DNA of 64,000 nt from Meghimatium bilineatum (Eukaryota; Mollusca; Gastropoda; Stylommatophora; Philomycidae): assembly GCA_034231615.1 (NCBI GenBank), contig CM067317.1:18458673-18522672 (forward strand). The letters are read 5' to 3'. Both the position numbers and the translations under genes were made by a program. This document shows positions 1 through 13,900 of this stretch, piece by piece (within the stretch, counting starts at the first letter, position 1; every line of letters starts with the position of its first letter). The notes under the pieces are model-generated. The model saw only the letters and a program-made list of their open reading frames with translations, was not told where the DNA came from and searched no databases.

Positions 1-330
1 AGTAGCTGCTTTCTACACAGTAGCTGCTTTCTACATACGTGATGTGTGACTGGTCCACTAAGTACATTGTGGCGCCAACCCTGTCACATGCACCTGTGTA
101 TATGATGGGGTTGGGGCAATGATGTCCTTAAACACAGTACTCTTATGTGGGTGTATCTACATATGGACGGACCCACTTGGAGACGGATTGAGAAATACCG
201 GTAGTGTCTCAGTTCCTAAGACCATCGGAAATATGAATATTTCTACCTCACCAGTAAACTACCTGTGAAAGAGTAGTTTGACCCCCCAAAGTGGTCGCAA
301 CCCACAGGTTGAGAACCGTTGCATTAATGA
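1..330. other. left edge: possible hAT-like MITE end, no gene
   Basis: No exon is seen here. Bases 281-320 read, on the minus strand, as GGTTCTCAACCTGTGGG followed by a GACC-rich stretch. This resembles the terminal sequence of hAT-type non-autonomous elements common in animals (recalled family pattern, not searched). The other terminus was not found, so the element may be truncated or run off the window. Confidence 0.35.
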
Positions 331-398
331 CTACAGTTGGTGATAAAAGTTTGTTATAAGTAGAACTACTTAACATTGCACTAAAACAGTTTCAATAC

Positions 399-484
399 CT
401 GTCTGAGAACAAGAACAGAGCCAGGTTGTAGAGCAGTTGATGGATCTTTGAACAGATCTCTATGCAAAGCCCCATTCATTTTAC
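399..484 (-). CDS. HROB-like exon, central OB-fold strands
   Basis: The acceptor is atttgtttag and the donor is AGACAG|gtattg. The 86 nt complete Gly and then read KMNGALHRDLF and LQPGSVLVLRQ. This is the expected continuation of DPxGxMxGTLH(R/K)xLL followed by LxxGSVLVL(K/R)Q in the HROB OB fold, so both the order and the phase confirm the gene. It ends in phase 0. The next exon, expected to encode the strand after VLRQ and the C-terminus, is not visible in bases 1-398. Confidence 0.88.
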
Positions 485-1887
485 CTAAACAAATATTGGA
501 ACACACATAGCTTAAAAATATTGGATCAACTCAAAGTGGTTATCTTAACATGAATAAATGTGGAATGACTGATTTGTGAAATAATTTCAAATTAAGTTGG
601 CCTAATTTCAAAATTCTGCTAAAATCTTATGTTATGGTGTAATTGTAGGTTATATCCTTTTTATGTATTCTTCATTGACCAACAGCACGATGATGAGGAA
701 GTAATCCTTGTAGTTGTGAGCAGATAGCTCTTAACCCTCTGACCGCGTATTTATTTCCAGAAGTTCTGTTTAAAAAAATGTATTGTCAGGCACGTAAAGC
801 ATTGGCAGGCATGTAATCGCTATCATCATCAGTTTCCCCTTCAATTTCATTAGTCCTTCAAATACATATATAGCAACTCTGTCCTTACCTCAAATACATA
901 TATAGCAACTCTGTTCTTACCTCAAAGCAAAATTCTGAATATTATCAGTATTTTAAATCGCGGGATAGGAATGCAAAGAAACATAAATAATTGCGAGCAC
1001 TCAGAAATCACGGGATGTGTAAAATTAAGCAAGTAGGTGGAGCTTGCGGAAATGGCGGGATACCCGGTCGGAGGGTTAACAACGATCAACAATAGCATTT
1101 TTGTCTGTATGATTTTGTGATTTTACTAGGTATAAATATTCAATAAGCGGCCATTGCTTTCTGAGCAGTCCAGATGCATAATTGCCTGTGGCTGGGTTTG
1201 ACTTCATACTGTGGACATCTAAGACACATTCTGCACCTCTCACCACAGAGCTGGTTTATTATATAATTTGAAACAATGCCACTTTCAGACCAACTCTGGA
1301 CAGATCTATGATAGATAGCTCATGCCTCCTATATATTTCAAATGGTGATGGTTATGCATGCTCATGGCTCTTGTAGCATGCTGATAATAAAAAAATCACA
1401 TCATTTTGTGCAGTTGCTATATTCTGTACTGATCTTACCATGTCACATGAGAATTTCTTGTCTGAAATATGCATTCATTGATGAATGTATCATTATAAGA
1501 AAAAGGACAGTCTTCACATCTGCTCATATCATATGTGCTAACTATGAATATTTGCACAGATTGTGTTTGTATATAGTTATCTGTAACTAATAATTGTTGA
1601 GCCCATATACTATCCTACTTTCTTGATTTCCCATGATGTGTATGATTACATTAAACAGAACATGACACGTAATTCAATAGAACATGTATGTGCAATACAA
1701 TGAATAGAACATGTACATAAAATGTGGATATTCTCTAAACTATTTGGCCGAGTCGGATATATAAAAATGACAATATGTATTTTTATTGAAAATTCGTGAC
1801 AAACAAAAATTCTGGTCTCATATCAGAATGTTGGAAATGTTGGAAATCAGAGTAAATAAATATAACAGTTCAAGTTATCTTTGCATG

Positions 1888-1943
<56 letters not shown>

Positions 1944-4900
1944 TATATAATTTATCTATATGAATGTTCAAACAAGACAGAAATTTAGAATTCAGTATGA
2001 TCTGTTTAACATCCATCCTTTGGACATTTCAAAGGCATGGGATAAGTCTGTTATAACAACTGTTCTGGTAAATATGGCCAAATGAAACTAGTTCAGATCT
2101 GTTATAACTGACTGATTCCTGTTATGGGAAGTTACATACATTGAATGATCTATTTTAAACTAGAATAACCCAGACTACCCCCTATGCCAAGCAACTGTTA
2201 TCCCCACTACACAACGTGCTTTAATACATTACAGAATACATTATAATCAATTAATTAACAGATATTAAATATCACTGTCTATTTAAGAAATCTACCTGAA
2301 GGATCCCGTAATACAAAGCTTGCATCAGAACCTTGCATTTCAAAGCTGTCCATTACCCCAATGATCAATGGTAATTTTCCTTTGTGCAAGAGTTTTCTAT
2401 TAGCCTGAGTATACAACCAATTGAAGACACAGATAATTATACAGAATGTAAAAAAATTTGAAAAACTATTCTGGCTATCTATCCTTCCTTTATGGCTTGC
2501 AGCATCAGGTGGTCGAATGGTACTCTAGGACTTTGTTATGTGCTTGTTTCTGTGATTTTCTTTATTCATGTAATTCATCTTTTGCAAGGTCTACCCATGG
2601 CTGTGTATCCATTGTGTCTGAGTAGCAATGCTTTTTGTGAAGCTCTGTCTGGTGGTAGTCTGGAGGTGTGTGCAAACCACTTGACGTCTTTTGATGTAAT
2701 CTAAAATTGGGGATGTTAGTTAGTTTTAAGTTTTTGTTTCTAATTCTGTCTCTTAATGTTACTCCGAGTATTCTGCGTAAGCATGTCATTTCTGTCATGA
2801 CAAGTTATGCATGTACTTATTGGATGTCTCTTCCGATTAACAGCAAGTAATGTTACCTTTACCAAGCCTTTGAAGTGTATTGGGAAATACAAAGTCAGGT
2901 TCGTATTCTTCATTGACCAACAGCAAAATGTTGATGAAGTAATCCTTGTAGTTGTGAGCAAATAGCTCTTAACAGCTCATAGCATTTCAGACTATTGATC
3001 TGTTTATCCATCTACAGTGATAGCACACCTAGCATTCTCTATCACCTAAGAGTCTGCCACAAAAGGACATAGGTATAAATAATATTTGCTGCTTACATAT
3101 CTTTGTTATTCATGGAGATCAATTGACAGAAGACAAAAGTAAGAAATTGAGGCAAGTCATGCAATGACAATGATTCTTTCACAAATGACAAGTTGCCAGC
3201 ATATCCCCAAACTTTCCTTAGTCGCCTCCTGTGACATGCCTAGAAAGAAGACAGTGGCTCTATTCTTTGCTCCTTGAAATAGAAGTCTAGACTCCAGTTT
3301 CCACATAGGTGAGACCAAAAGCATACCTAGGATATGTGGTCAGCATCATGCTTGCTACTTTTACTTTTGCAGGGGATTTGTTACCCTGTTCCTTAGCTGA
3401 GTTGACCTTAGAGTCATTGGTGATTTTTAAAATATTTCCAGATGAACTGGAAAATGAACCTGGATTAACCAGACTGGGAAGTCGGTATATTAACCACTGA
3501 GCTACCTTGGCCTCCTACCAAAAGTTGAAGGGATAAATACATTACCTACCTTCACAAAAAGTTAGTTATAATAAAATCACCCACCTTCAACAATGCAGAT
3601 TTAATGGAAAACTTGTTGAGCAGTTCATGTGCATCTTTCCCCAAGTCAGAGATCAACTCCTTCCATTGTGTAGATTTAAAAACATCATCTGTTGGAGTTT
3701 GCGACCAAGACATCTGGTGTGGCTACAAAATAAAATGTACCTGACATGTGTACGATCATCTGCTATTGTGTATGAGATGAATCAGTTTATTTCTCTTCTT
3801 TCGAATGATCCAGCAACACTTGAGCTGAATTAATGGAACTACTTCATAAATCAGATGACGGTTGTCACCAAAGAACTCTTTATGTGACACAAAAACTGCT
3901 TAATTTTTGTTCAGGGATTGTTTACTTCCTGTAAAAGAGACCTGACTTCACCATGTTATCTTTTGCATTGCCACATGCTCCAGAAAAATAAATTATTTCA
4001 AGAACTTTAATTCCAGTCCAACTCTGCGACCTCAAAGTACTGGATTCAAATCTCACCTCAGGCAATTATGCATCTTGACCGTTCAGGAAGCAATACGAAC
4101 TACTAAACATAAATATTGCCAAGAAAGTCACTACAACCAAAATATGCTGGATATATGACTACGTCCTGAAAGCTACCAATTTTTTGTTATATTTGTAAAA
4201 ATAATAACAAAACATATCAATATGACAAACTCATCAAAATGAAATTTAACATAAAATGTCTATTCAAAAGATTCGTAAAGAAATACTACTGCAAGTCTGT
4301 CTATTAAATAATTCTGCAATATACTATAAGTTAAGCTCTTTACATTGTAGTAAGTTACATAGAACCTCTCATCTCTTTATAACCAAATACTCTTTTGTCT
4401 CACTCTTTTTTAACTCCCTAACAGTTGTTTCTATAGAGGTCGATTTGGACAACAGAAATCTACTTTCACATGTCCTCTGGTTACACAATCAATCAAAGCC
4501 CCTGGTCCTCATAATAACATTGATCAAGGAAAACTCTCTACTGTCCTTAAATTTCCACTCCATGTTTTTCCATGTTATACCAATATTATTACTATCTTTC
4601 ATTATCAATCTTCTACAAGTCATTCTAGATCTTCCTGTATTCTCCATCCAAGTAGATTCTATGTCACTGTTTATCCTATAATACATTTGTCTGCCTTCCT
4701 CAGAGTGTGTCCCAATTCATTTCCTAGACATGATATGCTGGCAATCATAATCCTTCAGTTTCATCTGAACTTCTTCATTTCTGATCTTATTTTGCCATTT
4801 AATATTTAAAATCTTTCTCAAGCAGTTGCTGAAATATGTTTATAAAATATGCTTGAGTTGCTTATGTTCTCACTCATATCCCTGAGTCACAAAAATCTAT

Positions 4901-7900
4901 TTAACCCTTTCAATCCTGGCCGTTCAAGAAAAACTCTGGGCCTCATGCAGGGCAATAACTCTACAACAATAAGAAGTGATTGTACAAGAAATTTAATATA
5001 AAATACAAATTGTAATAAATTTTTATGATTCAAAGTCCAATTAACAGGTAAATGGAAGAGGTACTGTGAACATATCTTTGTGAATGTCATGTAATATGGG
5101 AGAGGGATAAAAATGAGCACCAGTTTCTTGTCTCATTGTTTCATTTACTTGTCAAAATATTTACTGATAAATGTTCAAATGAAAAGCAGTTCAGCAGGTC
5201 ACCAGTAGATAACATCACTATGTAACGTAACTACTCCAAACATATAGCATATTCACATAAAGATAGTCATATATATCTGGTCAAACAGGTTTCCAAACAG
5301 GATCCTGTTTTCCCAAAAATGTTGATATAGTACTAGCATACATACACATTGGTTTGTTTTGCATCTACTTCAAAAGATCGAATAAGTAGAAATAGTGAAA
5401 GATAGGCCCAGTCATAATCAGAGTAATCTGGATGAGGTGCTTGCAGGACCAGATTTCTCATGAAATTGATCAATATTGACAAAGATCAGCTGTGTTAACT
5501 ATTCTCAATCATTACTAGGTCCCTGGTGAGGAGAGTGAGGTGGTTAAGTCATTACCAGGCCTACACTAAAGATCGATGATGGTTGTAACTTTCACTACTA
5601 AATACTGAACTAATTCCCCTTCAATGTCTAATTCATTCATGTTCTCTAAGATTCTATTTTAAAAATTGCCTATCAACATCATCTGAATCATACTTAGGCC
5701 CGTTCTTACCAACTTTTTATGAAATTTGGCCATATTCGATATCCCACAGCTCCTATATAATAGCAGTTTGAAACGCAAGGAAAAATACACTGAAGACCGC
5801 CACTAACGGTAATCATGTCAGCGCTAAATTTAGCATGTCTATTTGCAAGGCAACCATGGTGCACTGCATTTTAGTGCCCCATGTGTACAGTGGTAGCAGA
5901 AACAAACGGGTAGGGAAGGAAAGGGTTAAGAGACAGCTTAGTATCTAGTTTTAAATTTGTTAACTACCTATATTTTCTTGCCTGGCTCTGTGATGGCAAG
6001 GTACAGTGCATGTCTGTGATGGCCAAGGTACCATTCCGGACCATTCATAAAGCAATGCCAAACTACTGAATATAAATACTATCAAGAAAATCACTATAGC
6101 CAAAATATTCTGGGTTATTTGCTACATCCTGTGTAGGATATGCTACAAACACATTTTTAAAAAAAAATTGATCTCTTTCTGTGTCTCTTATTTATTTGCA
6201 AATTTCACATACACACCTAGTGCCCTATAAACATATATTTTCTGTCTCATGATCATGCAATAAATAAATGGTATACCGTTTCTTTCAGTTCCCCAATGGT
6301 CAGACTCTTCGATCGAGACACATCTGGAATGTTATGTAACTTTGCATTCAACTCTGGTAATGGTGACTAAATTGAAACAGAAACAAAATATCAAAATTAC
6401 CAAATAATTTTTGAGTCATAGCATGTCCATGACAAGTATCTAATAACCAAGGCATCACAGTTTATTTAACAAAATGGCATGGACCACAGTAACTCAAATA
6501 GAAAGTACTATGAATAAGGATAAATAGTAATATGGTACATGAAAAGAAATCAAATAAGAAAAGAATTAGTACAAATTGTAATAAATATAAACAACAAAAA
6601 TGGGAAAATTTTACAGATTCATTAGTGGGAGATGTGTCCAACTGTTTAATATTAGGCTTTATTTCATACAGCTTCTGTGACGAGATAAAAAAATCATGCG
6701 TCTGCTACCGACCATTCAATTTGCGTGCAATGTACTAAGAGTCTTCTCAGTGTATTGCGCACAGAATGATGGGTGCTGCATTGTTTACGCCTTTAGCGAA
6801 AGTTCATTGCATTAAATAATGTATAGTTTGTTTCGCCAAATATGTGGACACATCATCCCTTAATGAATCCTTTTACCGTACAGCAAATGGGCCTTTACAA
6901 GAAACAAAAATACAACAGAAAGAAATAAATAATAAACTAGTGTCTGTTCTCAACAAACACTAAATGCTGTTTACGTTAATTATATGGTGCATGTGGAGCA
7001 AAAAATACTGACATAAAATGCATTCAAGTCTAGCATGTAGTGATTTTCATAGAATGCATTATCATTTCATGTTTAGAGACAAAATGTGTACTCTTAATAT
7101 GATAGCGTCATTATTCTCTGTGACTTTCTGCTACACATTATAAACACATCGGCTAATTATAATGTTACCCCTTCATCACGGAGTCTAACTGCACAGCTAG
7201 CAACTTTTTTAAACAAAAGATAAATGTGTGATGATTGTGTTTTTGTTTATTATTATTAAATGCATTCATTTACATTAATAAACCCAGCATTCTGTGTTCT
7301 ACACAGAACACAACACAAAATAAGAAATTATTACATCATCTGCCTCATTCCCGCTACTGCATTATATAGAAACCTGTGCATGACAGATTCTGATGCATTG
7401 TACAGGCCAGTATTATTTTCTTCCACGTGCACCATTGACATTTAATGCAGTATAAGCATATTTTAATCTTTTTTTTATATTAGATTTCCTTTCTTGTAAC
7501 ATATTATTTTTTACATATTCATCATGACACTTTCATTACAATAGAAATTTACACATTCACATATTTATGAACCAACACTTCCATCAACATTCATAAAGCT
7601 ACACATGTATATTATTAAATATATGCACTAAAAGTAGACAGCAAGTAACAACTCAGACGATGTGCATTTGTGGTAAGGAAATTGTCAACATTTAGCAAAT
7701 GAAAATTTGTGCACTTCTTTCTTCTTCCCTATTCATTTATACAGGCCCATAGATAGGAAGGGGGTTTAGGATGTTCAAACCGCCACCCCACCCCCTTTCA
7801 AAATTAGAACATCACTTGTAGTACTAGGAACTTGGTAAATTAATAGGAGTCAAAAGTCAACACCACCCCCCCCCCACACATTTGTTTCTTTTTTCCAAAG

Positions 7901-10900
7901 AAAGTACATCAAATTTTTTTATCAAAAGGTAGATCCGACATGTAAGAATTACTTTTTTCTTTTAAATATAAAACTCCCCTCCCCATAACAGTTGTTAGCC
8001 TGTGGCGGTTTTCAAGATCTCCCAAGAACTTGTTCTGCAATGATATTGGTGATACATGTCTTGTGTCAGAAAATTTGGAAAAAAAGATAGAAATAAATCT
8101 GTCAAAAGTATTGCTTACATATGGAGCAAAGAGCAAATTATGAGATAACACACAAAATCTGTTTTCTAGTTTTACCCCTGATGCTGCAAGGCACAAATGG
8201 GTATAAAGCGAAAAGAAAGAAAGAACAAAATCTGTGATAAATATGTTTTAGAGATGATCATTTTAATAAATACTTACAGGAGGCAATGCTCCAGCTGGTC
8301 CAGGAAACATTCTTTTGCCTATACCAATTAGTTCTTCGGTACAAGCAACAAAAGTATCATTATGTGCATCCTTCTTTGGACCCTGCTTGTCTATGCCTGC
8401 ATACAAAAATATAATAAATTATACATTTGAATTTAGTTAACCATCACAGCCTCTCCTACATTATTCTAAGAACAAAGAATACATCTCTGCATTGTATTAG
8501 TACACCATAGCTATTAAAGGTCTCTAATGGAATCAGACCAATAATATTTAGAAATCACTGTAGGGACATAAAAGAAAGAGCTCTAGAGGAGCGTACTGGC
8601 AACAGTGACTAAAATCAGTTGTGATATCATCATCTTCTGCAATAAGTTACACTTTAGGTGTTATTTTGCCAAATGAGAGCAAGAAAGTCAATGCTGCAGA
8701 AAACAATTTGTACAAAAAATTTGTTTTGCTTACAAATATCTTCAAATAACTTACCATATGTATGCTGGTGTGCAACAGTAATGGCCTTGCTGCAGGATTC
8801 CTGCTTTGGTACATGCTTGACAAATTCATCCTGCTCTACAATAGTTGCAGAATGGCTTTCAAACTCCAGTGATTTGCTGTTACCTGCAAATGTAACTTCC
8901 CCATCAAAGCCTTCAAGTGGGAGATCCTGAATACAAAATTTGAAAATTAACGGAACTATACAGAAGTGTAAACTACCTTTCCAAATGTGTTTTTGCAATT
9001 GAATGGTGTTAAAATATTGTCAAAGGAATCTCTATGTACTGAAAGCAACACTTCTATTTTCTGTTTCAATTTGTGATGTAGTGTCTTCAGTGATCCAGCG
9101 AGACCTGGACTTTTACCATTAGGCCTAATATCATTTGGTGATATTTACAGGTATTATGTAAGTAGAACAAAATATGCAGGTGGTACATTCATTCATTCAT
9201 TTTCCTTTTGCGCTGAAGTTAGCGCATAGGGCAGAGGTCAGATCTCTCCAATTCTGTCTGTTCAAAGCTATTCTGTGCAGTTCTTGAATAGTATGGATAT
9301 TGATTGTTTTATTTCTCTAAGTATTGTTCTTCTGAGTGTTTCTTTTGGTCTACCCCCTGACTCTTTTGCCTGCAGGTATCCATTCAAGAGATTGGTGGTG
9401 TATTCTGTTATGTCTGCACGTAGGACATGCCCAATGTAGGACCAACTGCATTTTCTGATAACATCTGTGATGAAATTTTGATGTGTCTCTTCTCTGATTT
9501 TATCATTCGAATTGAATTCACTCCAATGGGTGTTAGTTATCCTACGAAGACATTTGTTCTCGAAACTCAGTAATTTCTTTTCTGAAGATATATATATATC
9601 AAATGATTTTACTGAAAATATGATAAAATAAAAGTATAAAATCCGATTCACTTTAACATCTCTGCTTTGACTTGCCGATGTGGGCAGATGTAATATATTT
9701 CACTATTACAATGCCATAGACATCTCTCTCTTCATAATGTGTTTGGAAAAGTAAGTCAAATAGAATAACTAACTCGTAAAAGAGCTCAAAGATTTAGCAA
9801 ACATCAAATTTTATTATTCTTTAATGTTTAGCATGGGAAAGGTGGACGGGTTCATCTGCAGTACTAGCATATACTATACACGAAAGGTGGACGGGTTTAC
9901 CCATTGTTAAGCACTCTCTAATACTTGAAAATCACATATTTAGTAACAGATTTGACCAATCCTAGTTAGTTATTCTATTTGACTTACTTTTCCGAACACA
10001 TTATGAAGAGAGAGATGTCTATGGCATTGTAATAGTGAAATATATTACATCTGCCCACATCGGCAAGTCAAAGCAGAGATGTTAAAGTGAATCGGATTTT
10101 ATACTTTTATTTTATCATATTTTCAGTAAAATCATTAAGGATTGTGATGTGGATGATTAATTTTTGAGAGGTAAGTTGATTTTCACAGTAGAATATAGTG
10201 TTGATCATGCTGCTTTCGTGACTTATATGCCGAATATCGACTGTGTTGGATCGATCCCAAATATAACTAGGTCTAGGGCTTCAGAGAATGATTTATGGCA
10301 AATCTATAAGGTTCATTAATTCTCACCAGTGATATTAAGATGATTTGACAATGAAACCACATAAATATTGTAGAATTAGGCTTCTTTTTCAGGGTTCCCA
10401 CTTCAGACAATTGAAAAACCAAAGGCAAGTAATGATTTAAGATTTTTTTACGTTGTGTTTGTTATAATTTGTTTTTTTTAAAAAACATCTTTACCATTTT
10501 CTCATATTTCTGGTATCACATGCACACATGTACATAAATTACACCAATATATGCAATATTCAATTCTTTATTTAAATGTACAAATATTATTTAATTATCT
10601 CTAACAACAAATAGGCCTACATTATTGCATTTTCAAAACAGCCACAATCAATAACACAAATTCTCAAAAATTAATCCAGTGACAGGGGGAAAATTTGTGT
10701 TTTGTAAACACAGCCTGCTAAAGGTTAAGTTTTATAATTGGAGATACTATTTCCAGTGATGTGTCAGAAAACAACAGTGTTTTTTATTTTGACAGTGGAG
10801 ATTACCGACTTGATGAAAATCGGAAAGGAAATAGAGCTAGACCTAATCTGGTAAGGGAAAAATGTCTAAATTATTCTAAAACTGTTCAAACCGCTATTGT

Positions 10901-13900
10901 TTCTGAAGAATCTGATAGGCTCAGTGACAGCAATGATAATATTGCACTATGTTATACAGACAATAGTTAGCCTAATGACAATAATTAGAGGAATAAAGTT
11001 CAACTTTAGAAATCCTATACTTGTGAATATTTCGCAAAGTTTCATAACATTTTGTTCAGCTTCGAAATTGACATGAAACACAAAAACTGGCATAAAACAC
11101 TAGGCAGTTGATATATTTACTTTAACTAAACTAATTATGATCATTAAATGAACAGTCAAGGCATTGGTAAATTTGCCGTTCCAGTGGCCACTGTACTATA
11201 AATAGCAAACTGTTTACATTTTAAACTAGCTGACATCATGGATGTCCGCGCAAAAACAATAAATGGTTGTTTTTTTTGCAAGTTCGTGTATTATTTCCAG
11301 CCTTGTGCATTGCCTTCTGACCCTGACCTTCTTTGAGGGGGAAAGGTAGCAGCAGAAAGGTTAGGGAATATGTTGAAACTAGCACAAAGATTACAGTGGC
11401 CTCCGAAATGGCAAATGCACCCTAATATTTTGTTTTCAGGAAGCTTAAGCCTAAATCATCATGAATTTAAAATTCCAAAAATTTAGCCTTAAATTAATTA
11501 CATCCAAAGTCCTTGAATAATTCCGTCCCAAAAGAGTTAATTACAAATTCACGTTTAACTTGGATTTACATTCTTCAAGCAGCCATTTTCTGGCATTTGA
11601 AAATAATAAAATCTTACTAAGACCCTAACAACAAAGTTACTCTTAGGAAAACTTAAAACTACTTAAAGTAGGTACTTGGACTTCCTGGATTCGCGTTTAC
11701 AGATAATTTTGCTTAGGTTATAAATTTCTTGTGACTAGGTTTTACCTTTAGTAATGTTGTTGTTTTTCCAGCTTGCAACTAGATTTATTATGTTTTTAAC
11801 CATTTTTATTTTTATATGTAACTTTTAAGGATGCTGGATGTTGCTGAAAATAGAAATTATAACTTTTTTTAAAATATCAACATTTGTTTTAATTATGCAA
11901 ATTAGCTGCCATTTTGAATATTAATTAGTTGTACATGCTTCTGAGAATCACAGCAAGTGATCAACATATGCTTCTTTTCTTTGTGAATACAAAAATATAT
12001 AGTTTCTGAGGTATTTTATTATGTTTAATAGATATTTAATTTATTTTCATTATAATTATGCAAATTAGCAACTATTTTGAATATCAATTAGTTCTGTGTC
12101 CATCTGAACATTCTAGAAATGTCATCAATATAAGCGTCTTGTCTCCACAAACACAAAAATGTATAGGGTAGTTTGTGTGTTGTATTATTGAAAATAAAAA
12201 AGATAATTCACAAATTGTCACCTAGGCTACATTTTTTTGTGATCCCAAGACAAGTGTTATTGAATATTATAATTATATTTTCCTTCATCATGAAACATTT
12301 TCATTCATGGAAATTATTTTGATGTCAAATTAATTCGAAAAAAATTCATAACTTTTTTCAGGATTGATGTACAGACTTAGTTGAGGTATCGTTGAATTTC
12401 AATTTTCAAGGGTTATCTAACTATAATTGTATTTTTGGAATGCTGCAACTTATTTTGAAAATTCTGTCAAGTCAAGTACCTGCTAGTGCTACTACTTTAC
12501 TTAGGTACTTGGACATCTCGGATTAGCATGTTTGGGAAATTTTGCTTAGGCTATAAATTTCTTGTAAGAGGGTTTAACCTTTAGGACCCTGAATTAAAAT
12601 TAAGAAATATCCCCCTGGGCCTGAATTCTTTTTTTGGAAAATTTTAATTATTGATGGTGGGTGTTTTGAAAATGTGATACCTTTTGTTTTAAAAGATATC
12701 AAAATAATGTTTGCACATCTAAATAAAGGAGTGAATAGTGAATATAATCATGTTTTTGTTGTTGTTGTATGTGTGATATGACAGTTGTGAGCAAGTTGTG
12801 AATTTGAAATGCGGGGAAAAAAAAAAAATCGCAAATCGCCATTTTCAAAATCTCATATCTTCTTGACGACCCTAATACATGAGCAACGTGTGGAAACATT
12901 GATAAAATCCTCATAAATACCTATACTTATTGTATATATATTGTTTTATATCCAAACTAATATAATATGAACTAAAATAACTAATAAAACGTGAAGAAAT
13001 CGCATATAAGGTCTGTCCGGTCAACACTAGATCTATGTCGACACGCAATGTAATTATTGTCCATGCACACATGTGGCACCTCTGATACATATTATTTTTG
13101 TGTTTTGAATGAATAAACATACATTCTTATTCTTCTTCTTCTTCTTTCGTTCACTTGAAACATGTCTATATCTGTAATTCTGTCTCCTTAATAAAACTCA
13201 CTGTCTTTTGTAGTTCATACAGTGTCCCATAGAGCTTTGATTCCAGTGTTGTTTCCTCTGGCCAATATGTCTGCCTCAGCGTTTCATGCTCAGAACACTC
13301 TTGAAGTATATGTTTGGCACTCTGTGCTGCCTGTCCACATGTACACATGGCCGTGTTGCCAATCTTGAACTTTGTATACATGTGACTGCGGAGTCGGTTG
13401 TGTCCTGTTCTGAGACGTAGAATTATAACTTGTTCTGATCTGTTCATATTGTGATAGTCATCTTGTGTTGGTGTTTGTGGCTTTCTTATTGACTTGATCA
13501 TCTGTTTTTTCTGATGGTAGGTGATTGGTATATCTGGTTGGTCTTCGGCAGCACCTTCCTTAGCCAGTTGGTCTGCTTTTTCATTTCCTGGTATTCCACA
13601 GTGAGAGGGTATCCACTGCATGGTTACCCTATACTGGTAAGACAATTCGCTAAGTAGTTTTTGCAAGTCTGTTAGTTTTCCAGACTGGAGAGCTTGAAGC
13701 ACTCACCTTGCATCTGTCAGGAATACCACAGGCTGTAGGTCAGAGTTGGAGTTCAGCAGTTTTTTAGCTGCCACACTAATTGCCTGGATTTCTGCATCAT
13801 AATTATTGCAGAATTTTCCTGTCGGTGTTCTGATTGTATCTCTAGGCTTGTGTGGATATTCTATATATACACCTGTACCTCCATTCCTCACAGCATTCTG

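Noticed and set aside
8658-8930. Plus-strand 90-codon frame
   Set aside because: It lies antisense to the HROB-like exon at 8755-8926, which has splice signals and phase support.
9268-9651. A single 127-codon minus-strand gene
   Set aside because: Its first part is foldback-element sequence and the rest a LINE fragment; the frame is chimeric.
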